Shown: positions 46,990 to 57,171 of the stretch, one piece after another
How positions within the stretch are numbered: the first letter of the stretch is position 1
Layout of the letters: every line of letters starts with the position of its first letter
Source of the DNA: Coleophoma eucalyptorum
Lineage: Eukaryota; Ascomycota; Leotiomycetes; Helotiales; Dermateaceae
Length of the DNA: 64,000 nt
Assembly (NCBI GenBank): GCA_026120035.1
Contig: JALRME010000011.1
Coordinates: 1-64,000 of the forward strand
Reading direction: 5' to 3'
Translations under genes and position numbers: made by a program
Notes under the pieces: model-generated
What the model was told of the DNA's origin: nothing
Databases searched by the model: none
What the model saw: the letters and a program-made list of their open reading frames with translations, nothing else

Positions 46990-47634
46990 CTACAATCCAA
47001 GCTTCTTAAGATGCTTCACTTCAAAACCTTCCACGAATTCCACTATCTCACGGTACTTGGTAAAGTCATCGGTCTTAGCGAAGGCCATATGATGGTCCAC
47101 ATCCTCGAAGCCACTGAATAAGATCCACTCGTCCGTTTCTTTCCCTTCAACCACCTCTTTTTCAATCCTCCACCCGCCTTGTACATCATATGGTCTAGTA
47201 TAGCCTTCCAAGAGCGGCTTCACTTCGGCCATCTTCTGCGAAAAGTCGGCTCTCTTCGCCGGGGGCACGAAATGTCTATTGCAACTTATGGTTGGAGCGT
47301 CTAAGATGGGTTGCTTGCCTCCAGAAGTGGTGAGGATGTCAGCCTCAAGATGCCATAATTGGATCTCACTTGCAGTGACATGGTCTTCAAGAAGCTGGAG
47401 CAATTCTTGATTCTCTGGAGAGGGAAGAAACTCGTGATGGGCTGCTACTGAAGACCAGGACCCAAGAATATACACGGTCGAGGGATCCTCAACTTGTTGT
47501 AGAAAGTAGAAAGTAAAACCACTGGCTTGGTCGAGGACCTCCTTTGCTGTCTTGAATTTGGCGAGCAGCGAGGTGGGTAAAGGTGTGATTTGAGTCGTTC
47601 GCAGTGGAAGGATGGCAAACTCGGTGACTGGCAT
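46990..47634 (-). CDS. dimeric alpha/beta-barrel (ABM-like) protein
   Basis: Single exon, 214 aa from the Met at 47634 (MPVTEFAILPLR). The frame is open to 47727, but that upstream part is His/Phe-rich and not protein-like. Two ferredoxin-like halves are visible. The first has FAILPLR, a central helix, FYFLQQVEDPSTVYILGSW and HHEFLPSPENQEL. The second has RHFVPPAKRADFSQKM, WILFSGFEDVDHHMAFAKT and a closing helix. This is the pattern of fungal proteins related to antibiotic-biosynthesis monooxygenases and stress-responsive A/B barrels. The function of the fungal group is unknown, and whether it has catalytic activity cannot be judged. It ends only 170 bp from the convergent oxidase stop. Confidence 0.75.
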   Translation of the reverse strand: MPVTEFAILPLRTTQITPLPTSLLAKFKTAKEVLDQASGFTFYFLQQVEDPSTVYILGSWSSVAAHHEFLPSPENQELLQLLEDHVTASEIQLWHLEADILTTSGGKQPILDAPTISCNRHFVPPAKRADFSQKMAEVKPLLEGYTRPYDVQGGWRIEKEVVEGKETDEWILFSGFEDVDHHMAFAKTDDFTKYREIVEFVEGFEVKHLKKLGL

Positions 47635-48418
47635 CTTTGGAGTGTTGCGGGCAAGAGACAGCTTGATAAAAATAAATGAGATTTGGTGGAATTTAAGATG
47701 GAAATGATGGTGAATAACACTGGGCAAAAATATACTACAGCTAGAGCCTTGTTATGACGGAGTTGGTATTACGGCAAGCTATCCTGAGCTGGAAGGCAGC
47801 ATGCTTACGCACAACCTCAACGGGTTTCTGCCTCTGTCACACGACCACTCATGTAAAAGATGTGTGAAGCCACGGAAATTCCAGGGAGCAACCGAAACTC
47901 GTCAGAGGAATCACACTAATTATTGACGGGTTTGAAGTCAGCTTAATGCTGCAGATATGGGAGCAGAGTAAGCATTGCCACAAGAAAGTTGCATATGGGG
48001 ACCATGGCTAGAGCAAGTCGCGAAGGTTAAGTGATAGGCGCAAGATGCACACTCAGCATGCGTCACAATGCGTCGCCAATCCGGAGGTGTTGAGTTAATC
48101 GACGGTGGCGCACATGTCTTCAGGCACACGATCAGATGAAACTGACAGAGACGAGTGCAATTGAGCGTCTAGAGATAAAGAAACTGCCTGCCCTGACCAA
48201 AGCAATCCTATCCTCCAATGACAAAAAGTGGATTTGTGTTCCCCTGTCAAGGGTCCGCCAGCCAGTGCTGCGAATGAAAGGCCGTGGATGGATCCCCAGA
48301 TTACTTCCTATCTCGTCGATGGACAACACCACCAAAACCTGTCCGGATTCCTCTTTGTTCCCTCGAGTGTGAAGCCAGGAGTCGCATTTGGCCGAGGAAT
48401 CATTTGCGTGCGCGTGAA
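47635..48418. promoter_or_regulatory. divergent promoter region of ABM-like protein and ERG12, with upstream ORFs
   Basis: 784 bp between divergent starts. On the ERG12 side the plus strand carries an ORF at 48136-48372 (78 aa, unrecognised) and an in-frame ATG at 48284 that would add 45 residues to the kinase. Either could act as an upstream ORF or alternative start if the transcript begins early. No sterol-response element was identified by eye. Confidence 0.4.
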
Positions 48419-50090
48419 ATGTCAACTGGATCAAGCAAGAAGTCAATTGGAAGTGGTTCCATCCGACGAAAGAAGCCGCATTCGCGCTCTAGTAGCTCGA
48501 CCACCTCCGTCGCCATTTCAACACCGCCTGGCAGTAGCCCCTCAACATCTCCGCCTCTCGCAATGTCCCGCGTTGATATTGATGTTGCCATCAACGGCGT
48601 CAGCGAAGAAATGGAGAATACAAATTTTGCTGGCGGCGCCGATGCGCGGAGGAAGGTCTTACAGAGGAAGCAATCTACCCCTATGATGCCACCATTTCTG
48701 GTGTCGGCTCCTGGCAAGGTCATTGCTTTCGGAGAGCATGCCGTCGTCCATGGCAAGGTATGGGCTACCTCCAGCTTCTTTCCTTCAATTTTCAATTGCT
48801 GATCCCATGCGATAGGCAGCCATTGCCGCAGCAATCTCCCTACGATCCTATCTCCTCGTCACTGCCCTGTCCAAATCGAAGCGGACTGTTTCCTTGCGAT
48901 TTCCAGATATAAATATGTCGCATACATGGAATCTTGACGAGCTGCCATGGAGTACCTTTTCGCAACCTTCAAAGAAGAAGTACTATTATGATCTTGTTAC
49001 TAGTCTTGATCCCGAGCTGGTGGCAGCCATGAAGCCCCACCTTGCAAATGTCTCAATCGATGCGCCGGAGGATATTCGCAAGGTTCACCAAAACTCAGCC
49101 TCCGCATTCCTATACATTCTTCTCTCTTTGGGATCTCAATCATTCCCTGGGTGCCTATATACACTGCGATCTACTCTACCTATAAGTGCTGGGCTGGGCA
49201 GCAGCGCATCCATATCTGTCTGCCTTGCTGCGGCACTCTTATTGCAAATAAGAACTCTCTCCGGCCCTCATCCTGATCAGCCTTCGGAAGAAGCACGATT
49301 GCAAGTGGAGAGGATAAACAGGTGGGCCTTTGTCGGAGAGATGTGTATACATGGAAATCCATCTGGTGTTGACAATACTATCGCAACGCAGGGCAAAGCT
49401 GCCTTTTTCAAAAGAAAAGACTATTCGAAGCCACCCTCTGTGAAACCTCTTTGGGATTTCCCTGAGCTTCCACTTCTTCTGGTCAATACCAAACAATCCA
49501 GATCTACAGCTACAGAGGTTGCCAAAGTCGCAACTTTAAGGAAAACACACCCACAGATTACGGACTCAATTCTCCATGCCATCGATAAGATCTCTGAAGA
49601 AGCGGCTGAGCTCATATCAAGAGAGGATTTCGACAAGGATGATATGTCTAGTCTCGAGGCTCTGGGAAAGCTGATGACATTAAATCACGGTCTACTAGTA
49701 GCCTTGGGAGTTTCTCACCCACGTCTAGAACGAATACGAGAACTTGTAGATCACGAAGGTATCGGCTGGACGAAGCTTACTGGAGCAGGAGGTGGAGGCT
49801 GTGCTATTACACTTCTGAGGCCAGATGTCACTGAAGAGAGAATGAGAAGATTAGAAGCAACCCTTGAAGAAGAAGGATTTGGAAAATATGAGACGACACT
49901 TGGTTGTGACGGTGTTGGTGTACTATGGCCGGCTGTCCTCAAGAATGGAGCCGATGATGATTATGGAGATGAGATCGACCAAGAAAAATTCTTGAATGCA
50001 GATGGAATTGAAGGAGTTGAACAGCTTGTGGGAGTTCGTGGAGACTCAGGCGAGAGAGACGCCTGGAAGTTTTGGAGGGTGGATAGTTGA
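48419..50090 (+). CDS. ERG12: mevalonate kinase
   Basis: Two exons: 48419-48757 and 48816-50090, giving 537 aa. GHMP-kinase motifs are PFLVSAPGKVIAFGEHAVVHGK (motif 1, by position about 91-113), LPISAGLGSSASISV (ATP-binding glycine-rich loop) and TGAGGGGCAITLL (motif 3); GNPSGVDNTIATQG carries the catalytic Asp. It phosphorylates mevalonate on the way to isopentenyl diphosphate, feeding ergosterol and prenyl groups. The kinase fold begins only at about residue 90. The preceding Ser/Thr-rich segment (IRRKKPHSRSSSSTTSVAIS) is longer than in yeast Erg12 and could carry phosphorylation sites. The start at 48419 is the Met that begins this extension; an in-frame ATG at 48284 is possible. The next gene encodes a prenyltransferase subunit, a thematic neighbour. 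Confidence 0.95.
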
Positions 50091-50347
50091 TTGATGCTTG
50101 TGACAGTGATATTATAGAAATCAACCTCAGCGACATTTATTGCTCTCAAAAGCATGTAATACCTAATATTACTCTTACCAAAAGTTTATTGAAGCTCTAA
50201 ATTTGTTTTGTCCTGGTGCTTTGTGGGTCTTCTTATTGTTCCTTTTTCAGCCTTGATATTGTTCTTTAGCGCAAGGCTGGCGACCGCATCATTCCTCGCT
50301 TTTAGAGGCCTAAATACTTAGAATACCTAACCCCTCCGTCATCCATT

Positions 50348-52010
50348 ATGGGCCCCAAGATCAAAGCTCAACCACAAGCTGCAGCTGAGCCTGCAGTTCC
50401 GGTAGAGTGTGAGTTCAACCGGCATCCTCTGAAGCTTCCTCCGCCTTATTCGGGCCTCACCTAACCAAGCTACTGAGCTGACATCTTTTTTGCTAGACCC
50501 AACGATCAAAGACAAGCTAGAAGCAGAATATCTCGAGTCGCGGCCCTATGAAGTCCTGAAGGCCAAAAAAGGCTTCAGTGGTATGAGTGCAGCTGAAAAA
50601 TCCGCCTACGCAAATTACGTCTTCCTCGAAACTGGTGTCTGGAAAAGCTGGGCTGTCTCGCAACAGAAAGACTTCTGGACTCTGGTTGAGAAGCAAAAGA
50701 TTCCTCTACCGTTACCGAAACCGCAACCTTTGGGCAAGGACTTCCGAGGCAGAGATCTGGGGACGTACACGCCGCAGGAATATCAGGAATATCAGAAGAA
50801 GCAGACGCGGCTGAGGCAATTGGAAGCTGAGAGTAAACGTTGGAGGGAAATTTATATCGACGGCGACGAACGAATTGAAGAATTTGAGGAGGAGGAAAGT
50901 CAAGAGGTCGAGAAGCAAAGAAGAAAAGAGATCGGCCAATTAAGAGGGAAAGCTATGGGTCGATACGAGAGTGATCCTGTTTGGGATGATGTTAAGCCCA
51001 TACCGCAGGATGATGGGGAGGGTGCTTTGGCTCAGATTGCATACACAGACGAGTACTCTGAGGGTATGTAGGAGAGAGAGAGAGAGAGATGGTTTAGTTT
51101 TTGCTTGCATTGTATATGCTAACACTGTTTAGCAATGGGCTATCTTCGTGCCATCATGGCCGCCAACGAGCACACGCCTCGAGTCTTGGGGCTTACTGAA
51201 CACATCATTGGGATGAATGCAGCTCATTATACCGTCTGGCTCTATAGGGCATCTACTCTCTTTGCTCTCAACTCCTCAGTTCCCGACGAGTTGAAGTGGC
51301 TAAACGAAGTTGCTCTGGTAAACCAAAAGAACTACCAAATCTGGCACCATCGTCACCTCCTTATCGATCAGTTGTACACAACAATCTCATCCTCTCCAAG
51401 TGACATCGAGAATTTGGCCAAATCCGAGTTAGAATTCATGACGCAGATGTTTGCTGAGGACTCCAAAAACTATCATGTATGGAGCTACCGGCAGTATCTA
51501 GTCCGGAAGCTTGATCTCTTCAACAGTGCACCAGAGCTAGCCTCGGTCGAAGCACTCCTGAGAGAAGATATCAGAAACAACTCGGCATGGTCTCACCGTT
51601 TCTTCATCGTCTTTTCAAACCCAAGCTACTGTACACCAGCCAGTAAGGCCACCGAGCCTGATCCTGCCATCCCGGAGTCCATAATTAACCGGGAGCTCAA
51701 CTTTGCTAAAGCCGCGACCTTTGAGGCACCACAGAACCAAAGTCCGTGGAATTACCTTAAAGGCGTGCTACGAAAAGCTGACCGGAAGCTATCTACCGAA
51801 GAAGATTTTGCGTCTCAATTTGTTCAGGATTTGGAGAAAGATACTGTTGATATCAAGAGCAGTCACGCCTTGGATTTTCTGGCAGAAGTTTGGGAGGAGA
51901 CTGGAGAAGTGAAGAAGGCTGATAGAGCTCTGAGTCTGTTAGGCGATACATTCGATCGCGTTAGGAAGAACTACTGGGAGTGGAGGAGGAAAGCTTTGAA
52001 AAAGGATTAG
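50348..52010 (+). CDS. RAM2: protein farnesyltransferase/geranylgeranyltransferase I alpha subunit with N-terminal extension
   Basis: Three exons: 50348-50408, 50497-51063 and 51133-52010, giving 501 aa. From about residue 175 it is a clear PPTA protein: WDDVKPIPQDDG, IAYTDEYSEAMGYLRAIMAANE, then helical repeats NAAHYTVWLYR, NQKNYQIWHHRHLLIDQL, SKNYHVWSYRQYLVRKL, NNSAWSHRFF and NQSPWNYLKG. With a beta subunit it attaches farnesyl or geranylgeranyl to CaaX proteins such as Ras and Rho. Known homologues are about 320-380 aa; here about 170 extra N-terminal residues precede the conserved start. The extension (KDKLEAEYLESRPYEVLKAK, YANYVFLETGVWKSW, then a charged, probably coiled-coil segment rich in Glu/Arg) sits in the same exon as IAYTDEYSE, so it is not a separate gene unless an internal start is used. 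Confidence 0.9.
51072..51089. repeat. (GA)9 microsatellite in intron 2 of the prenyltransferase gene
   Basis: Nine GA units, eight bases after the 5' splice site of the 69-nt intron 51064-51132. Length changes here would alter spacing within a very short intron. Confidence 0.85.
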
Positions 52011-52442
52011 AGGCCTTTGATATCAAATCATATAAATCCCCACGCATGTTCCAGTGCATAATACTTGTAACTGATGAGCTTGGATGCAGACCAGCTACAT
52101 CTTGTTGATCGAGACGTCTAGTTCAAAGCCGGGCCAGAATCGTATCACATCTTCAATCCAGGACACTATAAAGCACCATATGAAATCGTGATCTTCGTAG
52201 AAGGATTCGCTTTGCTATTTCATCTGTACAGCGCAGCTAAAAACAACCGATTTCTGCCTTTTTATGACAGTTCCCTTTCGTACCCTTACGCCAGCAAGTG
52301 TTATCGGTTATTTTGAGGTCTTTTGTGTCGTTCCATGCCATTTTCATGTCATCGACCGTTTCTTTTCTCTCGAATCCTCATTCACTATTCATCCACTGCT
52401 CCCCTCTCCCCTCCTTCTCCGTCATGCCCATGCACACTGCAT
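52011..52442. other. convergent intergenic region
   Basis: 430 bp between the RAM2 stop and the stop of the eL38 gene on the opposite strand. CT-rich on the plus strand near 52370-52430 (AG-rich 3' UTR for eL38). No ORF of interest. Confidence 0.4.
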
Positions 52443-53045
52443 TTAAGCAACTCGCTTTCCCTTGGCGTTCTTCTTTGGTGTCTCGGCGATGATAAGAGCT
52501 GTTAAAATAGGTGGCATGTTAGTTTCCTATCTTAATGTCCTCCTTGATTTTCCTATGACCTGGGGCTCGCGCTGTTTGGAGGGTGGACGTACTTGGTGGG
52601 AGAGATTGCTTGAGCTTCTCAACCTTCTCGGAATCTCTCAAGACAAGGGTGTACAAGTGTCTTTGGCAGCGGACCTTGAACTTGGTCTGGGAGGTCTTCT
52701 TGTTGCGCTTTATGCGGGCAGCTAAATCCAGGACAATGTGTCAGTCTGTTCGTTCTTTGGTTCGTGTTGCTTCTCCCTCCAAATTCTTCTTGCTTCCTTC
52801 TCATGTTGGCAATGCTTTCTTCTTTTCCCTCCTCATTCGCAACCTGGATATCGTGCAATCGTGGGAAAATGGTACATACAGGAAGCATCCTTGCGTCTGC
52901 AAATCTCAATGAACTATACAGCCGTTAGCAAACTGAGCTTTCGTCGCTTTTTGCGCGGAACGGTTCCCCGGCTTCCAGCTCTCGATCTGAGACGAGAAAA
53001 ATGTCTAAAACTTACATTCTTGATGTCGGAAACTTCTTGAGGCAT
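52443..53045 (-). CDS. RPL38: 60S ribosomal protein eL38
   Basis: Four exons on the minus strand: 53045-53016 (10 codons), 52913-52880, 52721-52593 and 52498-52443, giving 82 aa. The spliced protein reads [78 protein letters not shown], matching eL38 throughout with a slightly longer basic tail. It is a structural component of the large ribosomal subunit. No single exon exceeds 43 codons, so the gene is invisible in plain ORF scans. Introns 102, 158 and 94 nt are long relative to the exons, as usual in fungal ribosomal protein genes. All phases close and all boundaries are GT-AG. Confidence 0.95.
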
Positions 53046-53531
53046 TTTGGCGGTGGGGAGAGAACTGAATCTGTCTTTTGGCGGGAATTGAAGAGGGCGA
53101 TTATGTTTCTTGCGACGGGAAGCAGAGGTGATCGAGTATGGATTCGCTGGTGATAATTTCTGTTGTGGGTGGATTAGGTAAGCGGACTTCGCTTGTGATA
53201 AGGTAAAGCATGATGGGCTTGCAGATTGAGGTCCTGAGGTTGAGGCGCAGGCGAAGGAAATCGGCTAGCGTCATAGAGGAGATGTGGCTTGACGCGTGGA
53301 TGTCAAGAAGGCAACAAGACTTGGACCATTCATATTTATGCTCCTTCTTCCTTACGTGTTCTTTGAACTGACTGTTGTTAAATAATCGATTGGAATTTTC
53401 CTGTTCTCATATATTATCAGAGAGGAGGAGTCTTATAAATTTATTGGAAAGTGACGTCTAGTAGTCTTGGGTCGGAACACCACGCCACTCTACTATAACA
53501 TATCTCAATTCACCCCATTGAATACGACAAA
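53046..53531. promoter_or_regulatory. divergent promoter of eL38 and a small membrane protein gene
   Basis: 486 bp between divergent starts. The eL38 side should carry strong ribosomal-protein promoter elements. I see a GC-richer part near 53060-53290 and an AT-rich part near 53330-53440, but no motif I can name with confidence. Confidence 0.45.
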
Positions 53532-54047
53532 ATGCCGACTCCATTAGACAAAGCTCTGCACTCAAAAGTACGTGCATCCTCTATTTCGTGACTTAGCGAC
53601 TTACTAACTTATACTCAGAATACATTCCTTGGTACGAAACACCTCAGGTCCCGCCACCTACATGCATGTCTTACCAACTAATCATCTTAATCCCATAGCT
53701 TTTGGCGGCCTCATCACCGCGGCAGCAGTATGGACAATCTGGGGCCAAGACATGTTTCCTAAGGAATCAGATCCCACAGGTGGTACGCTATTCTGGATCA
53801 TCATCATCTCAAGTCTTATCGGTATCCTCGCTTACCAATGGTTTTCTCGTTCGCGTTAAATAGACCCTGAATCTTGGACTCAGGAGGAGATGAGACGTTG
53901 GTTAGCCAATGTACGTCCTTTATTATGTTCCATATGTCAGGACTTTCTAATTTAACGCCGCAGAGAAACTTACATCCAAATGCCAAAGATGACAGGGAAC
54001 AGTTGCTAGAGAGGGTAAAGGCTAACATGAGGACGCCAAGAAAGTAA
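53532..54047 (+). CDS. small conserved membrane protein with C-terminal HeH/SAP-like helix pair
   Basis: Five exons: 53532-53567, 53619-53631 (13 nt), 53699-53782, 53864-53910 and 53964-54047, giving 87 aa. Spliced sequence: MPTPLDKALHSKNTFL, then a hydrophobic helix FGGLITAAAVWTIWG, then DPTGDPESWTQEEMRRWLANRNLHPNAK (positions about 41-68) and REQLLERVKANMRTPRK. The second half resembles the HeH/Ish1-type helix-extension-helix found in fungal membrane and nuclear-envelope proteins (tentative). The N-terminal half would anchor it in a membrane. Several fungal databases carry such proteins under uninformative names; I give no function. Each join keeps a coherent frame, and the reading in the retained-intron frame (which gives a second hydrophobic run at 53783-53859) is judged intronic because it ends in a stop followed directly by an acceptor. 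Confidence 0.75.
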
Positions 54048-54536
54048 GCAGGCGCTCATGAGGCAATTGGGGGGTGGAAGTATTATGGACAAAATAGTGT
54101 GTCAAGCAAACGTCTATGTCATAATCATTAGATTTGCTCGCAGAACTAAAGTGTAGTGTTCTTAGTCACTAAAAGTGTCATGAGATCGTTTTTAGTGATC
54201 ACTATGTTACTACACTCAATATTATTCTGAAACTTTAGAAATTGTGACAAGCCCTAGTGATCTTAATTGAATTATAAATCTTTGCATTTCTTTTGTCTAT
54301 CTGTGCATGACCTATCTACCTGACGATTGACGAGGTGCTCGTTTATTACCTAGAGTGTGTCCATTGCATATATTCTTTTTCTTCTTTTATTCTGGACTCA
54401 TAACGGCTCCACTACAACAATAGTGTTTCCCAGCGGTGCAATGTAAGAAATCGTCTAGATCAGGCTTATGCTGTGATGTTCTTGATCATCCCCACTCAGA
54501 GTAGTATCAAAGGTCTTTGCATCGGGACTTTGCATG
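54048..54536. other. convergent intergenic region containing a large imperfect hairpin
   Basis: 489 bp between two convergent stop codons. Apart from the inverted repeat listed separately, it is AT-rich with CT-rich patches and no ORF. Confidence 0.45.
54146..54238. repeat. nested imperfect inverted repeat (hairpin)
   Basis: Three matched arm pairs lie in nested order: CTAAAG/CTTTAG (54146-54151 and 54233-54238), TGTAGT/ACTACA (about 54152-54157 and 54209-54214) and TCACTAAAA/TTTTAGTGA (54166-54174 and 54190-54198, 15-nt loop). The inner 9-bp stem is perfect. It could be a 3'-end structure for the convergent genes or a remnant of a small MITE-like element. Confidence 0.6.
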
Positions 54537-57171
54537 CTATGCCAACGAGTCATACTCCTCACGCAAAGCCCTAGTTTTCTTTCGTAACTCTGTCGTCTCT
54601 TTCTCCAGCTCGACGGACTTCTGCACAAGCTCATGAATCTGGGCTCGAGCCTTATTCTCAAGAAGCGCATTCTCGTACTCCTCTCTAGCAATATTCCTAC
54701 TCTGGATGGCAGTGCTATATCGAGATGATGCTTTTCTCTCCTCTACTTCCAATGTCATTATGGTAAGAGGTTCTTCGTGTTCTGCGGAATTAGACAGATT
54801 TCGACGTTCACTTGGACTCTCCGCAGCAGCTGTGCTAGTTATTGGTAGGGAATCTTTGAAACGATACTCTTGGACCTGCTTCTGCTTTTCCTTCCACCTC
54901 CCCTTGTGTTGCTGTTTATCTCTTAGAACTTTACTGGCAGATTCTCTTTTCAGTTGCAAAGCCCCTTTAACAATCCGAGTATCGTCGCTACTAATTTCGC
55001 CCGCTTTTCGCTTGTCTGCACCAGCACCTCCCGGCAGGATCGGTGTATTCGAAGCCTCAACAGAGCTGGGCCTCTCAGTAATAGGTTCGGTGAAAGAGTC
55101 ACTTGCAGTCGTATCTTGACTGTCTAATACTACTTTGTGAGCTACGGCAGAACATAGAGGCTGTTTGTTGCCCGAGTTTTTGGCATCACTAATAGAGATG
55201 GGGCTGGTTATTATGCGTAACGGTACCGGGCTAGATATTGCACTGTGGCCACGATCCGAGTGCTGCTGGTTGCTATTAGACGATGGAATATTTCTGAGAA
55301 TAGGTGAGCTATGAGCTAATGGGGTCCTCAATCCAGAACAGGAAGTAAAGCTGTTCGAGCCAGTATTTTTCTCTATTGAGAGTTGTTGCTCCGAACCAAA
55401 GTGTAATTTTTCTCCGAGGATTGGAGACAAACCGCTTTCTTGTGCCGATATATGGTATATTTGCTCAGAATCCCCGGATTGTTCTCTCGTGGCACGAGGA
55501 GTAGAAGGTTCTCGAGTAGAACCTCTGTCCTGCCAGGCGCGATATGCCGGAGCACTTGGAATACCAGCCATTATGAGTAGATGGTTGGGTTTTTTGATTG
55601 AGTGCTCATTAAATCTGGGACTTCCGACAGGCTCTAGAACGTCCCTCTGAGTTGACAGGAGGCCGCCGCTTTCAACCGACTCAACTTTAAATTTGCCAAC
55701 TATTGTTTCAATGGTAGAGTCATGGGGTGGTCTCCTGTCAGTTAGTAATACTGGAGGATTTGAACCATCGTCCACTTCATTAGTCTGAGCAGAGTTTGGT
55801 ACTACTGATTTATCGTTGTGTTGAACTGTCTTGGAGTTATCACCTGGTGTGTTGCTTTGTAGCAAACTTTCAAAGAAAATACCCAGGCCTTCCTGCGACT
55901 CTTTTGCAACCTCTTTTGAAGAAGGACTTTGGATTTCTGCGTCTGAAAGCTTTACTGACAGGTTTGTCTCTAGTGAGGTAGTTTCTGTAGTTCGAATTGC
56001 TTCCCCGATAGTTTTCACTGTAGCATTTGAAATTCTAACCTCTGGAGTTCGAGCCTTTTCTGAGCTAGGTACAGCTGCTACAGCTGCTACAGCTTCTACA
56101 GCGTTCTGAGGTGTATTCAAAAGGTTTGTGATTCGTTTTACAGCCACTAAGCTTTCAGGGGTATCTTGATGTAATTGTATATGTTGGCCATTGACTGGTG
56201 TTGATAATGATGTTTGCTCTTTTGAAGAGACTGGAGATGCCGAATTTGTTGAAGCTGGTCTTGGTTGTATTAATACACCGTGCCCGGCCTCCTGGCCAAC
56301 CGTGCTTTCCCGATTGTGCTGCTGACTTAGGGGAGTATCAGCACTAGTATCATCACCTTTTGGTCGTAATCTGAAAACAAAAGAGCACCACAGCTTGTAA
56401 GTTGCAGGATACTCTTTAACGACACGTTTCTTTGCTCCCGATCCTGTGTCAGCTCTTGCAAACGGGTTGCAGAAGCTGAGGCCCAGAGTCAGTAGTTAAT
56501 TCTATGCAGGCTTAAGATCTAGAATGACCTACCCAATTTCGAAAGATGGAGGGCTTCTTCTTTCAAAAGGAGCCCCTTTGAGTTCTGACCATGTAGCATA
56601 GTTAACAAAGTTAGGGCCTCTGCTCAGTATTGGTGGCTTTTCTTCAATGGCTTGGGTTGAGGGCCCTGCAGGAGGTGAGCTTTTGTCGGTTCTGTAGAAA
56701 CGAACTTCGATGGTCCCAACAGGTGAAGGTTCAGCGGAGTTTGTGGTCAGAGCACCTAGAAGATATTAGCATGATTCATTGTAAAATGATAAGGCACATA
56801 CCTGAATTTCCATTCCAAGTAACGACTTGCATTTCACAAAATCTCATGCCCGCCCTTGCCAACTTTCCAGGCTTTCTATCGTTGTAGCAAGCACGGTCGA
56901 AGACATCGGAGAATATTTTGGATGCTCTGGTGTTAATCTTAGAATTTCGAAGAATTCCGTCCACCAGAAGGTCAGCAATATCTGCAGTACCAGAATGAAT
57001 GTAAAAGACAATGTTGATGATCTCGCCCGGTGAGACCTGAACATCTGTAACTACTTGGTTGCCAGCCTTTCTGATGTTTGACTCGGGCAAAATTTTGCCA
57101 TCAACCTGCAGAACCACTGCCCCACCACTTGATTCGCTGTTCACAGCTTGAATGGCCTGGGAAATCTTCAT
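54537..57171 (-). CDS. large protein with DUF7918-like N-terminus and C-terminal coiled coil
   Basis: Three exons: 57171-56802, 56755-56533 and 56475-54537, giving 843 aa. The N-terminal 230 residues form a beta-rich domain (VVLQVDGKILPESNI, DVFDRACYNDRKPGK, GTIEVRFYRTDK, ATWSELKGAPFERR, SFVFRLRPKG) resembling the fungal DUF7918 proteins; that match is tentative. The middle 500 residues are disordered and Ser/Thr/Pro-rich with several SP/TP sites, plus an Ala/Val run (AVEAVAAVAAV) coded by a 9-bp repeat near 56070-56100. The last 70 residues form a heptad coiled coil (REEYENALLENKARAQIHEL, VELEKETTELRKKTRALREE). It may be nuclear (basic patch ADKRKAGE). Function unknown. The start at 57171 is the first ATG of the domain. 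Confidence 0.75.

Noticed and set aside
53783..53863. Second transmembrane segment in the small membrane protein (retained frame to 53859)
   Set aside because: It ends in TAA directly before an acceptor, and splicing it out gives the more coherent DPTGDPESWTQEEM join.
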